Below are positions 32,453-44,639 of a stretch of DNA of 64,000 nucleotides, one piece after another. Origin of the DNA: Rhodocollybia butyracea (lineage: Eukaryota; Basidiomycota; Agaricomycetes; Agaricales; Omphalotaceae). Numbering within the stretch: position 1 is the stretch's first letter; every line of letters begins with the position of its first letter. The notes under the pieces were generated by a model. The model searched no databases. It was not told the DNA's origin and saw only the letters and a list, made by a program, of their open reading frames with translations. Position numbers and translations under genes: made by a program. The stretch spans positions 186,001 to 250,000 of the forward strand of contig JADNRY010000006.1 of NCBI GenBank assembly GCA_015501585.1. Reading direction: 5' to 3'.

Positions 32453-35400
32453 TTAACTGGTAGCGCCTGTACCATGAATGTCGGGGTCACCTAGAGTAAA
32501 TGGAAGATCAGGATGGTAATTGAAAGCAATTGGATCATAACTCTGCCAAAGAGACTCCGGCTCGCCCATGAAATTGTCACCAGCATAATACCCACCGGAA
32601 TTGTACTGGCGCAAAAAATCTAATCCCCGAAATGGTAGACCAGGAGCATCGAATGAGGCAGTAGGTGGGGTCGTAGATAGTGCGTTCATGCCGTCGTGCG
32701 AGGGGTCAAATCCAGAATAGCCTTCTAGTGGTGATGGGTAAACACTGTTGGGACCGTACATGTCAGAATACATGTCTACGCCCTGTTGTTGGCCATTCCA
32801 CATCTGTTGAGAGTTACTTTGGAAATTGTTAAGATTGTTATTCGATATCCCGAACTCGTAAGAGTCGTAACGGGGGGAAGGAATCTGCACCGATGACAAG
32901 CCAGGAGAGCCATAGCTGAAAGTGTGCGCAGACGCAAGAGTGGGACTCGATTCCTGTCCTTCGTTCACGTTGGTTATCGGTGAAGGAATGTTAACAGACG
33001 CTGGAGAGCTATGGTTACTTCCATTGGTCGGGCTAGAGAGGCTGTGGAAATATGGACCTATAGAGCTTCCGGTACGTTCTATATCTTCATCTCGACCTCT
33101 TCGACGGGAGGAAGAACGAGCTCTGGCGTTGGCTAAATAAATAAAATCAATATCCGAACAAGCTTTGAGTGGAAAAACTTACTATCAACCCGATAAGGCG
33201 ATACTGCAGCCATACGACGCGACGGGGTCCCAGTTTCCCGAGATTGAGTCCTACGTGTCCTACCCGCGCCTTTCAGCGCTCTCCCGGCGATAGAACCGGG
33301 GTTTGTGCCAGATAACGACCTTTGACGCTCATGCATACCTGGAGAGGTTACAGATGGGGGAACCGTTATGGGTATACCCGGTTCTCCTGCTTGTTGCTGT
33401 TGAGCAGCCTGCGCCTGCGCAATTGCTTCAGTTGCCGTATTCGTAAGCTCCATCAAAAGCTCTCTGCATTTCCGTGCTCCAGGCCACTGCCCCTCCCAAG
33501 ATTCCAATGCCGAAAGTGTGCTCTTAGCTTCATCCATTGCAGTAGATGTAGCCCTCGGCTCGGTAGAGTGCATCGCGTAGAGTAAGAGGATGACAGCGGA
33601 GCTGAACAGGTGTTGTATGAAGAAGGCAAGGTGATGTGAAGGAGGTACGACATTCTTCATTGAAGGCGCAAGGCGAATGCACGATCGAGCAGAAGATACG
33701 GCCTTGATAGTGGATTTAGAAGCGGCAGGTTGATCCCGCTTAACGGGAAGCATATTCCGATGGAGAGTAGTAAGGACCGAATAGTAGTGGCTGCAAAGCA
33801 CAGCACCCATCGATACTTGCTCGTCGGTGTTGGACTGCGATTTGAAAACGGCTGGAAGATCATCACACCACTGGGTAAGCTCATTGTCAAACGATTCCAC
33901 TTTCCGCTGTAGCTCCACCTTCCTCTCTGGTTCGAGAGTATCCTTGAAGTTGTCGATAGCGTAAACACCTCGAAGAACACGTCCGGCAATTTGGTATAGT
34001 TTTATGAGCGCAATGGTACCGGTCATGAGAGACGTGTTGTGATTCATCGGCGCGCCGCTAAAGTACTCCGGAAGATTATCATCGTCGACGTCAAGCGGGT
34101 ATTCGACGTCACAATCGGAATCATTAATTCCAAGAGGACGACCCAGTGCTACGGCCAGCATGCGATCGAGAGTGTAAACACCCCACCAGATCTTGCGGCG
34201 TGTTTCCTTTTCGGTAGGGGAAATGACAAGTCTACGAGGTGATCGCTGAAAAGCGCGTCAGTGGGGCATGGCGCGCGGTACAAAGGTAAACTCACATGAA
34301 GACCAAGATCTTGGCCGGTCCGAACTGCCTGCCCGACCATAATCCAAGCTTGCGGTAAGCAGTTGACAGAGCACAGAAATGATGAAAGGAGGATATAGCA
34401 TTGAACATGAGCAGATTGAGTGTTGGGATGACTAATGTACTGGAGAACAAGAGAACTAGAAAGGGGTCGGTCAGTCAAGCTACACGTCATGAATCGTTCA
34501 TAAGGGCTTGCCGTTCATAATAAACCATTCCCATCCCACCCTCATCTGTCCGACCGTTCAGGGTTAATCTATCGTCTTGAACTAGATTTGCAGCGCAAGC
34601 GAACACGGCGAAAATTAAAGCAATGAAAGCGGTCTCGTGGCGAATGAGGTCGAGATTATGAATGTTGTTCATGATGTTGTGATACTGCTGTAAAAAGCTA
34701 GGCTTGTCAAGCACAGGCATTAGAAAATGAAATCTTGAAAAATATGCATTGACCTGTGTACGAGTCAGAATGTGAAGACAGAAAGAATATTGAAATAATA
34801 CCAGTTTATCGGCCAGATCTCTCTCGGGGTATTCAACTTCTTCAGGACCCGGTAAAGCATTAACTTTGCCAAAGAAAACCGAGGCTGGAAAGTATAATTT
34901 GTTAACGCTTGGCCCGGGAGCCAGCGGGTCCTCCTCCATTGGTGATATGCGGTGCAGAGGTGATGTGGTAAGGGCTTTAAAGGATTGAATGAGCGACATT
35001 GTGGATGATCCCCCAATCCAACGCATGTGGCCATACTCGTCCAAAGCAAGCTGGCCAAGAGACTCGCTAACATCGTCTTCTACCTTAACGGGTGTAGTTT
35101 CTGTTGGTGCGATAGAGCGGAGAATTTCAGAGGCAGGGGCTGCAAGTTCGGGTGGAATGGAAACAGAGCTATTTGATGCACCGCCAAAGCTACCGCCTGA
35201 TGGTCCTATCTGTTCTAGAACGGGTGCGATTTGGGAAAAGAGGCCTTCCATGTGAAGTAGTCGGGCTTCCAATTCCTGCACATAACTATATATACAATCA
35301 TGAGATGTGTCGAAAACAAAAAATAGAAAAAGCTCACTGTCTACTTAGCGCAGCTGTGAAGGGCTATGTCAGATGAAAGGCAATTGAGCAACGATGCCAC

Positions 35401-35713
35401 TACACACCTCGATCTTTCGTTTGTTGCCAAGTGCATTGAGCACCTGAAGCTGCACACTGGGAACAAGTTGGCTCGCATCCATCACACTTGATCTTTTTCT
35501 GCCTGCAAAATTCAATTAAGAACTGGATAAAAACAACACAAAAAAGAAAACTTGCCTACAACTAGTACAAGCCCGCCAAACTCTTCTGCGAGCTAGATTG
35601 ATTGGTTTGGTAGCATCTGAAGGGCTCTGAGCTGCCTCATCTTCGTTTCGAGTTTTCTTTGATGGTTGAGCCATGGCAGAGGTGGATGAAGAAGGGCCGT
35701 CGCCTTTGGCCAT
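32453..35713 (-). CDS. Zn2Cys6 fungal transcription factor
   Basis: Gal4-type regulator. The start at 35713 (MAKGDGPSSSTSAMA) was chosen over an in-frame ATG at 35803. Exons 1-2 give the binuclear zinc cluster C-TS-C-x6-C-x6-C-SQ-C-x6-C, split by an intron after ACTSCR. Next are a linker and a coiled coil (SRQYVQELEARLLHMEGLFS). The middle holds the fungal-specific regulatory domain, with RTGQDLGLH, RKIWWGVYTLDRMLAVALGR and GINDSDCDVEYPLDVDDD. The C-terminal 300 residues are S/N/Q/G/P-rich and disordered (a Q4 run near 33410 and an N-rich stretch near 32830). Target genes are unknown; the adjacent acyl-CoA dehydrogenase is a possible but unproved target. Confidence 0.88.
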
Positions 35714-36436
35714 AGATATGGAGGAGAGAGACAAAGTTATAAGCGCAGGTGAGACAAGCGCGTCACGTAATGTATTCGGGCCGAACAGGCCAATTGCTTT
35801 CATTTAACGCCAACAGCCTGATATATTCCTCGAGGTTCACCGGTACGAAGAACGAGAGGCGATGCTTTGGCAATGACTCGGGAACGGGGATTCGGAGAAT
35901 ACGCATCGGCAACTTGAACGAAAACTGTGACAGTGTAATCGATGGCGACAACCGAGACGCGTAAGAAGAGAAACTCTCGGTTACGAAGGGAAAATAAATA
36001 ATAGATGAGGAGCAATTATTATAATGCTGGGATTTCTGGGATTTCCGCTGCGGACTTTACTAGCCAAAGCCAAGAAATACTAGCTGATGCTAAGGTATAC
36101 CAAAGTCATGCGTGTAGCGAGCCGCTGTTAGTGCACTGGTGATATAGTAGTGTGAACAAATTTCTGCATGCATAATTGGCCAAGATTTTGCGACGTTCCT
36201 GCGGCTGTAGCGATACTAGCGTTCTAGGTCCACAAATCTGAGTTCTTTTTCGCCCCACACGCCCTTGTCTACCGGCAGTGCTCGCGATAGTAAAACAAAG
36301 GCAGTTTATACCCATTGGCGGCTTCACAAATCTTCGGCAAATAAACTAAGAGTATACTTATGCCTGAGGTACTAGGAGGAACGCGATCATTAATAATGTG
36401 GCTGTGTAATCCCTGTTGCCTTTTTCCGTCACCATT
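35714..36436. other. Divergent intergenic region, Zn2Cys6 gene / PABPN1-like gene
   Basis: 723 bases containing both promoters. I see no clear TATA box for either gene and no RNA gene. Short minus-strand frames here match nothing known. Confidence 0.4.
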
Positions 36437-37292
36437 ATGGCCGAAATTGAAGAAACTGTACCGGCTACTGGAGCAGAAGAGACTTTAATCGATGATGGCG
36501 AGGAGGCTGACAAGGCAAGCCGCAAAATAACGCTCTCTAAATCGCCTTTACTAACACGCGACCTCCAACGTCGTACAGGAAATTCTCCTGATGAAACAAC
36601 GAGTTGCAGAGATGGAAATGGAGGCCAAAAAGCTACGGGAGCTCCAAGCTGCGGCCGAGGCTGGACAGCAGGACGCTGGGATACCAATGGATACAGAAGA
36701 AGACAAGGCTTCTGCCGATGGGAGGAGTGTTTATGTTGGGAATGTCAGCGACTCTTTGCGCTGGCTTTTTGCACAGTTTTTAATCTTACTTTCGAACAGG
36801 TTGACTATAGCACAACACCAGAAGACATCCAAGGACACTTCCAGGCTTGTGGAACTATCAACCGAGTGACAATTCTCTGTGACAAGTTTACAGGACATCC
36901 TAAAGGGTATGTGATATTAGTCGTTCGTCGGTTTTAAACTCACGTTATTCCAAGGTATGCCTATGTTGAATTTGCTGAACCAGAACATATTGATGCTGCG
37001 CTAACAATGGACAATTCGTTACTACATGGCCGCATAATCAAGGTACAGGATAAACGTTATTGTTCTCAGTTTTGCTGACACTCTCACAGGTCACTGCAAA
37101 ACGGACAAATGTTCCAGGTTTCAATCGTGGTCGCGGCGGAAGAGGAGGTTACCGAGGAGGCTACAGGGGTGGATATCGAGGGGGAGGGGGAGGATTTAGC
37201 CCATACAGAGCTCGTGGACGGTATGTTTTCAGTTTCCCTCTCTCTAACAATCCATTTAATTACTACACAGAGGACGGGGTCGAGGCTACTAG
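36437..37292 (+). CDS. Nuclear poly(A)-binding protein, PABPN1-like
   Basis: Nuclear poly(A)-binding protein with one RRM, related to PABPN1/Pab2. Exon 1 (36437-36514) encodes an acidic head [12 protein letters not shown] ending DDGEEADK. It is followed by a GC-AG intron (36515-36578). Exon 2 gives the coiled-coil linker [20 protein letters not shown] and the RRM start VYVGN. Across the next intron come [18 protein letters not shown] and [15 protein letters not shown], then [16 protein letters not shown]. The C-terminal RGG tail reads [18 protein letters not shown] and ends GRGRGY. This order (acidic head, coiled coil, RRM, arginine-rich tail) is the PABPN1 plan. Five exons or more. Confidence 0.92.
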
Positions 37293-37454
37293 GATGTCAG
37301 TTGTTCATCCTCTGTGTTTATTTTTGTGTAAACTATCAAAATTATATACAACTTATCCTAATCCTACAAACTTGTGTCTACACCTGAAATTTGATGCGAC
37401 CTGAAATGCCTGCCGTGTGAACTGATCCTTTATCCTCTCTTCTCAACCTTCATT

Positions 37455-37988
37455 ATGCTGGCTAATCTAGTCAAATGGACAGCCAGCAAGTCGACGAGAT
37501 CTCTGGCGACAGCAGCCCAGAATACCGCCCTCAAACCATATCCATTTTCTAAAACAGCCATAGTCCATGCAGAACCATATGTTGTACCTCCAGAATCTGC
37601 CGTTCAAGGCAAAGGCCTGATGCAGTATCTCCAAAAAACTCTTCCTACACCCGAAAAACAAACAATGCTCCGCGAATTATTTGGAAGACACTCTTCTCAG
37701 CGCATAGAGCCTGGCTCCATCGTCAGCACAACGCTAGAACACGCGCCATTCCAATTCACCGGTGTTGTTCTCGCTATCAGACGGCGTGGCGTCGACACGT
37801 CAATGGTTTTGCGGAATGTTATCCAGAGGACGGGGGTAGAAATGCAGCTGTTTGTGAATTCGCCGCATGTTAAAAGTATCAAGGTGATACAAAAACCGCC
37901 AAAGGGGAGAATGAGGAGGGCAAAGCTATACTACTTGAGGTATGCGCCGGACAAGATGAGTGCGCTGGCTGGAAGAAGAGAGCTATAG
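37455..37988 (+). CDS. IMG1/MRPL19: Mitochondrial ribosomal protein bL19m
   Basis: Large-subunit mitochondrial ribosomal protein of the bL19 family. Intronless, 177 residues. The first 25 residues (MLANLVKWTASKSTRSLATA) form a mitochondrial presequence. The bL19 core includes RIEPGSIVSTTLEHAP, FTGVVLAIRRRGVDTSMVLR and VEMQLFVNSPHVKSIKVIQK. It ends with the basic stretch RMRRAKLYYLRYAPDKMSAL. Length and order match the family. It follows the PABPN1-like gene by 162 bases on the same strand. Confidence 0.92.
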   Translation: MLANLVKWTASKSTRSLATAAQNTALKPYPFSKTAIVHAEPYVVPPESAVQGKGLMQYLQKTLPTPEKQTMLRELFGRHSSQRIEPGSIVSTTLEHAPFQFTGVVLAIRRRGVDTSMVLRNVIQRTGVEMQLFVNSPHVKSIKVIQKPPKGRMRRAKLYYLRYAPDKMSALAGRREL

Positions 37989-38249
37989 GTGAGGCTTAAG
38001 ATATCTTGTTCGAGGAAATGTTCTGAGCAATTTTGCAGTTGTCTTTGTACATTAACTAACACGTCCAATTTATCTTCCTAATTTCAATCAATAACTCGTA
38101 CTAGTTATCAGGCTCGAGACCGTTGAATGAGCATTTTTGAGATGGTTTTTTTTTCTGTGTGTACTTTGTATTCTCAGTCTGTGGAGTCCGGGCAAATACC
38201 GGAGCTGCGCAAGTAAGCGCCGAAAATACAGCTCTCCCCCTCTTCCACG

Positions 38250-40079
38250 ATGGCTCCAACCCGTCCACGTTCTCTGCGCGCTCTCGCTTTCAACAGACGA
38301 AATTCCTCGCCAACACCTCGAAGTCCCTCTCCAACATTCTCAGATACAACCAACATTTCTCAAATGAATTTCGGCGCAGATGGTCCCTCCAAGATCATAA
38401 CTCGCGCCGATCTAAAAGCTAGTCTTCAGGCGTACGAACAAGTTAGCTCTAATTAGTACATTTTGTGCCAAAAAGACACTGAAAAAGTTTGCACTAGTTG
38501 ATGGACTCCTGTGCAAGCTATAGAGCAGCACTAATTACTATGTCAAAAGCTACAGCAGAGTTTGCAGACGCAATGGAAACATGTAGCGGGTCCGTGATCC
38601 TCTAAATATTTTACGTGTTGAATGCTGAGAGTCTGTGTCTGTTCAGGCTCAAGGGCCCCTCGTACGAAGCTGGAACACGTATGCAGGCTTCCTCTGGTCT
38701 TCACCACCTCATCGGCAACCATTACCATGTCCTGGTCCGTCCCTCTTTCTTTGTAATCGCCTTTCCTAACTCCTTACAGGCCGAGACTCTGGATAGAAAT
38801 TTTGAAAAGCCTCTCAGACAGCATCTGGATACTTATCGGGCTATTGTCACGGTGTGTGAATACCCACCGGTTACTACAATATATTCTCATGCATCTGCAA
38901 TTCAAAGGAACGATCCTCCTCGTATGAGCGCGCACTAAGGGAAAAGAGTGAAGTTATACGACAGACAGAGAAGCAGAATATGAATCGGAAGGAACGAAGT
39001 AAGCAAAAAACAGCTTTGCGCAATGAATACTCTATTCAATACATTGATTAGATCTGCAGAGCTTTCGCGAAGCTCTTATCGTTCTACAACGTCAGGTTGA
39101 TGAATTGGACGAGCTCAAAGCTTGCCATTATGCAGAGATTGTTGAACATGAGGAGGAAGTATGGGATGTCGTACAGGCCAAGGTATGTGCTCGTGTTTTC
39201 ATCTATTTTGCAGTTCAAAGTTGACTTGTCCACACAAGACGTGCATAGTTGTTCGTTCTACTCTGGATGTATACGACAAGTTTACTTCGAAAGCGTACGG
39301 GCTATCCCACTGTTCTGACATCCATCGCTTATGTACATCCCTCTAGATCTGACCCCGTAATTGAACCCATGCTACAATCTGTCCCGGATCCATTCGACTC
39401 GTATGGCCCTCCACAGTCTGAAGACCAGATCTTCAGTATTCTACCACCTCTCTCTATCATGCCTACCGTCCCTTCAGCATCAACAACACCTCTAACTCGG
39501 ACACCAGAAATGGAAAACATCCAGGGCCTTCCTGCCTCTACTTCAAGTTCAAGCAGCACTTCATGGTCACATAATCCAAACACCGTTTCCTTCCCTACCG
39601 AATCTTCCGAATGGGCAGACGTGCCTTCTTCTCCCGTATCGACTTCCAGCACTCCTCGTTCCACATCCCCAACCAATCCTATCCGTCGTCATTCCGTCCC
39701 TGTAGGCTCCCGAAAGTCAGAATCCAAACTTCGGAGCGTACTCTCCGTCATAGACGAGAGTAATTCCAACTCGTCGAAATCGTCTTTGCGCCATAGCTCG
39801 CCAGAAGAAGACGACTTGTATTCTCATTCCGTGCCGCAACTTAACAATTCAAACGTGAATGCTTCTCTTATTCAGCCACAGCCACAGAAGCGACCTAGTG
39901 GCTTTAGTTGGACTTTGCCCTTTTCATATGGGCAGTCTCCTTATGATGAAGAGGGCACAAATGGTGATACGACGCCACGAAACTCTACTTTTGTATCCTC
40001 ATCACAGACTTTGACTGCATCTGCTACTGAAGATAAGACTACTACTGGAGTGACAACAAATGTCCCTATACCGTCTTAG
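38250..40079 (+). CDS. IVY1: Ivy1-like phospholipid-binding BAR-type protein
   Basis: Resembles yeast Ivy1, a vacuole-associated phospholipid-binding protein that interacts with Ypt7, Vps33 and TORC1 regulators. The start MAPTRPRSLRALAFNRRNSS opens a basic S/P-rich head. Several small exons encode a helical I-BAR-like region: LMDSCASYRAALITMSKATA, ASSGLHHLIGNHYHVLAETL, DRNFEKPLRQHLDTYRAIV, SYERALREKSEVIRQTEK, then FREALIVLQRQVDELDELKA and TLDVYDKFTSKA. The last exon (from about 39347) is a 240-residue disordered tail very rich in S, T and P. Function is inferred from the helical core. Confidence 0.78.
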
Positions 40080-40173
40080 CATTGAACAATTTTTGGATTA
40101 GCAGGATTTATAATTTATACTTATGATTCCACATGCATATGGGCATGTATTACTTACTTTTTTGAGTTGTACT

Positions 40174-42900
40174 CTATGAATCGGGCCCCGTGAGGCCCAG
40201 CGGTTGAATTCCATACTGCTTCAGTACCTCTTTATCCCCAGGTGCTGGGCTCTTGAACAATAGATCTGATCCACTAGCGGTTTTCGGGAATGCCACAACA
40301 TCGCGGATAGACTGTGTCTTGCACAATATGGACATCAATCTGTCAAAGCCTGAAAAGAAAATACACAAGATGTCAGTTCACAGAGCCGATGAGAGCTCAA
40401 ATAAATGACCGACCTAGAGCTATTCCACCATGTGGAGGGGCACCACAGCGAAGAGCATGTAAAAGGTGATTGAATGGTGCTTTCTCTTGTTCGCTCAACT
40501 GTAAGGTGATTCAAAGGTGAGCGACTAAGTGGGCAGTTTGAAGTGTATCATTCTCTTACTCGAAGGACATTCGTAAAGATGTAGTCTTGGAGGGAAGCAT
40601 CGTGCACCCGCACAGAACCACCCCCGATTTCAACGCCGTTCAGCACAAGATCATAGTGTTGCCCACGGACCTAGGAGGAAACCATAAGTTCTCCTGGCGG
40701 AGACGAGGGGATTACAAGCAACGCACAGAGTCCACTTCGCCTTCATATAATGCTTTGATATCTTGCCACATCGGCGCAGTAAAAGGATGGTGTGAACTAC
40801 TATATCTTCCTTTGGCCAAAAAGTCCTTGTCGCTATCAGAGCGTGTAAAAAGGGGGAACTCGGTGATCCAGAGAAAGTGAGGAGCTTCTGGAAGCGCTAC
40901 TTTTCCTGTAAATAGCACATTTAAACGAAGAGCCGACACTTTGGCGGAGCCGCCTACCAGCTGCTAGCGCTTCATCTAGGAGGCGTAGTCGCTCTCGGCC
41001 CATTAATGTCGAGCCGCCCTAAAATGCAACCAGATGCTAAGCAAAATAAAAAGGGTGACAGAAAGCACGCGCGTGGACCAACATTTGGTACTCTAGATCG
41101 ACGGGAAAACCAGACGGTATCCCCAGGAGAAAGTGATAACGCTTTAGTGATGTCCGATTCAATGACCCCCGGGGAAGATGGAATCTCAAGAGTTTTGCTT
41201 CTTTGCAACCAATTGTCTGCGTTCCTTTTCGGTATGGTTATAGACTCCTGTAGATCAATAGTTTAGAAGCCGTCCTTAGCGCAATTGACTTAGGAGTGCT
41301 CACTACGAGAGGGTCTATTTCGAAGTTCTCAGCCGTTTGCCAAAATCCGGGTTCTTGGGACTTGCGAATAACGATGGCTTCCAAAATCTCATCTTTTTCA
41401 TCTAGCCAAGCTTGTTGTTCAGAAGAAACGAGCGAGGTTATATCCTTAATCTAGATAATCACAATGAGCTTTGAATACAGAAAAAACGGCGAATTTATAC
41501 CTCGAGGCCAAATCGAGTATCAGGTTTATCCGAACCAAACTAAGGATTAGAGGTCAGCAAAACATTCGGAGAGTCTCCCAGGCACGTACACGATTCATTG
41601 CTTCATTGTATGTCAGCACTGGAAAAGTATGGCTGATTTCCACGTTTTCTATTTCTGTCCATATCTTCTTGATGATAGTTTCAACAACATCACGGACTTC
41701 GCTACCACCAATTCGCCAGGTCGAACTCGAAGTTGATGTAGGTCCCCATGAAACATAAGCCATTTCCAAATCTATTTGAGTAAACTCCGGTTGCCTGTCT
41801 TTGCGACCGTCCTCATCGCGGAAACATTTCGCAATTTGAAAGTATTTGTCCACCGCACCAGACGCTATCAATAATTGTTTGGGCTGCTGAGGGGATTGCT
41901 GCAAAGCATAAAATGCCGGTGAATCCGACGCGTTTTTGATTCGTGCAGGAACCAAAAACTCTCGAGCACCTTCGGGAGATGATCTTAGAAGAAGAGGTGT
42001 CTCAACCTCTACAAAACCTATATACGGCTTGGTCATAGGTTCAAATGAGAGGCGGAATGAGCATAGCCATACCGCTATCGTGCAATGTGTTACGGACCAG
42101 GTGAGCTACTTGGCTTCGTTTTCGTATATTGTCCGACAGCGCTGTTCGGCGTAGATCTAGGTACCGGTACCGGAGCCTAAGGTCTTCATTTGGCTTGAAC
42201 ATATACATCAACATAGATTCCCGCATTCTCCGAGAAAGCCTACCAGGTTATAGACATTGGAAGGTGTAAACGGTAAGTCGCCCTTCACAGGGTTGAGAAC
42301 GAAAATCTTGGCAACCCGTATATCAATTTCTCCACTTGGGCCCTTGGAACACTACTGGTTAATGCTAGGTCTGGAGCATGATATGCACAGCCAGACTGAC
42401 AGGACGGCGGGCCAAAGGTGGTCTCAAGACTACCTGACCTTCAACAAGAATAGAAGACTCTACAGGAACAGAAGCCAAGGCTTCATGTGTTGACTCGGAA
42501 TGATCAGCGATGAGCTGGACTGTGCCATATGAGTCTTTGAGAGGAAAGAAAGACACGAGTTTCCCCTTTCTTGGAGTGAAATTAGGGTTATTCTGACTGA
42601 TGGGGCAGAGAGACAATCACCGCCCAGGGAGTAGCCAGCCCGTCAGAAATACTCGAGAGCCGGCATCACGAGCAGACAAGCCGCCACAAGTATGTGTTCT
42701 GCTTGGATAAGGAGCTGAGCGAGAAAGATCAGCCACGTCGAAGCGAAAGAACAGGTGCCCTGACCGGAATGAGGTTTGAAGTGAGAGTCTTGTGATGATA
42801 CAGAACTGGAATAGTATCTATACCAGAGCTTATTAAGAGTACCGGGCCAAAGATATTTTGTTGGACCAGCTGAGATGGACGCGCGAAAAAAAGCGTGCAT
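40174..42900 (-). CDS. MSD1/DARS2: Mitochondrial aspartyl-tRNA synthetase
   Basis: Bacterial-type class II aspartyl-tRNA synthetase, probably mitochondrial. The start at 42900 gives a presequence ([18 protein letters not shown]), then across a 50-nt intron [18 protein letters not shown] and [12 protein letters not shown], the anticodon-binding OB-fold. Next is [18 protein letters not shown]. Catalytic motifs are [28 protein letters not shown] (motif 1 region) and [20 protein letters not shown] (motif 2). The bacterial-type insertion domain follows ([14 protein letters not shown]), then [17 protein letters not shown] and [15 protein letters not shown] (motif 3). It ends [13 protein letters not shown]. 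About a dozen short introns. A single mitochondrial enzyme charging organellar tRNA-Asp is expected. Confidence 0.92.
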
Positions 42901-42979
42901 CTCGAATAGGTCAAGTTCTGTTTGGCTGACATAAACTCAGCCATCGATTTCAATTTTAATATGCCTCATGCAGTGCTTG

Positions 42980-42988
42980 TATATAAAG
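42980..42988 (+). promoter_or_regulatory. TATA box of the F-box-like gene
   Basis: TATATAAAG-type element about 105 bases before the ATG at 43089, within the 188-bp divergent region shared with the AspRS gene. Confidence 0.4.
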
Positions 42989-43088
42989 TGCATTCATCCA
43001 TGTTTCTTTCCCCAATTCCTGCCCTGGCAATCGGCCATCATCTTTCTGACTTGCAACTTAAAACTATTTGCCCTTTGCCCTTTGTTCA

Positions 43089-44128
43089 ATGTCTTTCACC
43101 ATGTTGCCACTCGAGCTGCTCGACGCCGTCTGCGAATACCTCGTCTCGTCTCCAGACCTCGCTCGTCTTTCTTATACTTGCTCTTTTGTTCATCGCGCAG
43201 CTCAGCGTCAGCTCTACAGACACGTCGCTGTCTCCTCGTCGCGTCATAATTTGGCCGTAATACTGACTTTGGCTCGCAAACCAGCTCTCGCACACCACGT
43301 CAGGTCTTTTTCGATCGACCTCGACTCTCATTTCACTCTTCTTCGTCCCTTTTACCAGAGACTGGCCTGCGCCTTGTCGAGCATGACGGAACTCACTTCC
43401 CTACATCTCTTTGTTGACTCTGGCGCTAGTTGGATTCTAGAGGGCATTTCTTATCCTCGATTACTTCATTTTGCGTCAACTTTCCCACTCGACTTTCACA
43501 TCTCTACTTTCCTCAGCCACACCCCTGCACTTCTAGAACTAGAAGTCGATTCCTTACCCTTTAGGCATGAGCCACCCGCGTATGTCCTTGCACCTACATC
43601 AATCCCTCGATTACAACAATTCGTTGGTTCTTCCCGCGCAGCTGAGGCCATCATTCCCTCACGACCCGTCTACAGCGTACAGCTAACAGCTGCTGATCTC
43701 ACGGACGGAGTGGTAAATAAATTGGCAGAGTCCGCTACTACCGTCGCCGTACTTAGCGCCACAACTAGCTCTTCTCCTCCCGGTCTACTCCACCTACTAT
43801 CGCAGCGGATGCAATGTCTTGTACATCTACGGTTAATGACCACGTACAGCTTTCATGAAGCTCCTGATGTCGTAAGCCCGTTTCTTTGTTCTCCAACATC
43901 TTTTAATCTCTGGTTTAGAATTTTTACGAAGATATTGCTGGAGCTCTCAACGCGTTCCCCAATCTAAGCACCTTTGAATTAAGCGGGATGCATTGGGGCT
44001 CGCACGAACGGAATTTGGATTCTGAATCCCAGAGAGTCTGGCAAAACCCTCTGAAATCCGAGTCCGAACTCAGCTCGGACGTTCTTCTCGACATCGATCC
44101 TTATTCTGATTTGTTTTTCGGATATTGA
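43089..44128 (+). CDS. F-box-like protein
   Basis: About 330 residues in two exons. The N-terminus MLPLELLDAVCEYLVSSPDL...LSYTCSFVHRAAQRQLYRHV is an F-box-like helical motif: LP at its start, a leucine-rich second helix, and a C/R-rich third helix. The remainder has leucine-rich strand-helix units (LTSLHLFVDSGASWILEG, HTPALLELEVDSLP, MQCLVHLRLMTTYS), as in the large basidiomycete F-box families. The second exon ends with an acidic tail (SSDVLLDIDPYSDLFFGY). Expected role: substrate receptor for an SCF ubiquitin ligase; the target is unknown. The start at 43089 or 43101 is preferred over one at 43068. Confidence 0.75.
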
Positions 44129-44639
44129 GCCATAGATTCAACACCTTTTTAGACTTGGATTACCTATTACTACTGCTCTTTCACCATAATCTCCATGGTA
44201 CATTAACTGTCTTCAGCATATTTCTCATGATAATCTTAAAGATAAGTCCTAATGATAATATATTTAATACATGTATTTTTAACTTTAAAGCCTCCGAGTG
44301 CTGGTACAAGCCCAGGCCCGAATCCATCTTTGTTAGTACTCCCAGGAAGGCAACTTTTAGAAGTATATACGATCCGTAAAAGTGGTAAATGAACGGGAAC
44401 CGAAGATTTTCATGAGTTTGGAAAATTCGTCGGTTTTCGGACTGAAGGGTCGTCAAGCGGGGATCAACGCGTAGTAGTATTTTAAGGAGTAGATGTTAGA
44501 GCGGAGCTAGAAAAAGATCAGAGCGGAGTCAGAATAGCGGAGTTAGAGAAAGTGAAATAAGCGCTCATTAATCATCTTAGACGCTCGTTGCTAATCACGA
44601 TCACGAAGACATCGATCAAGGCTGGCTCCTTCGTCTACG
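44129..44639. other. Tandem intergenic region, F-box gene / RPC34
   Basis: 511 bases. AT-rich 3' flank, then a small degenerate repeat at 44499-44551, then the RPC34 promoter. No gene recognised. Confidence 0.45.
44499..44551. repeat. Degenerate tandem AGCGGAG repeat
   Basis: Three copies of AGCGGAG followed by CTAGA/TCAGA/TTAGA-like sequence within about 53 bases, spaced 17-25 bases apart, upstream of RPC34. Could be a factor-binding cluster or a chance microsatellite. Confidence 0.5.

Noticed and set aside
26000..38000. A biosynthetic cluster (Zn2Cys6 regulator, acyl-CoA dehydrogenase, sirtuin)
   Set aside because: No core enzyme (PKS, NRPS, terpene synthase) is present and neighbours are housekeeping genes; adjacency looks incidental.
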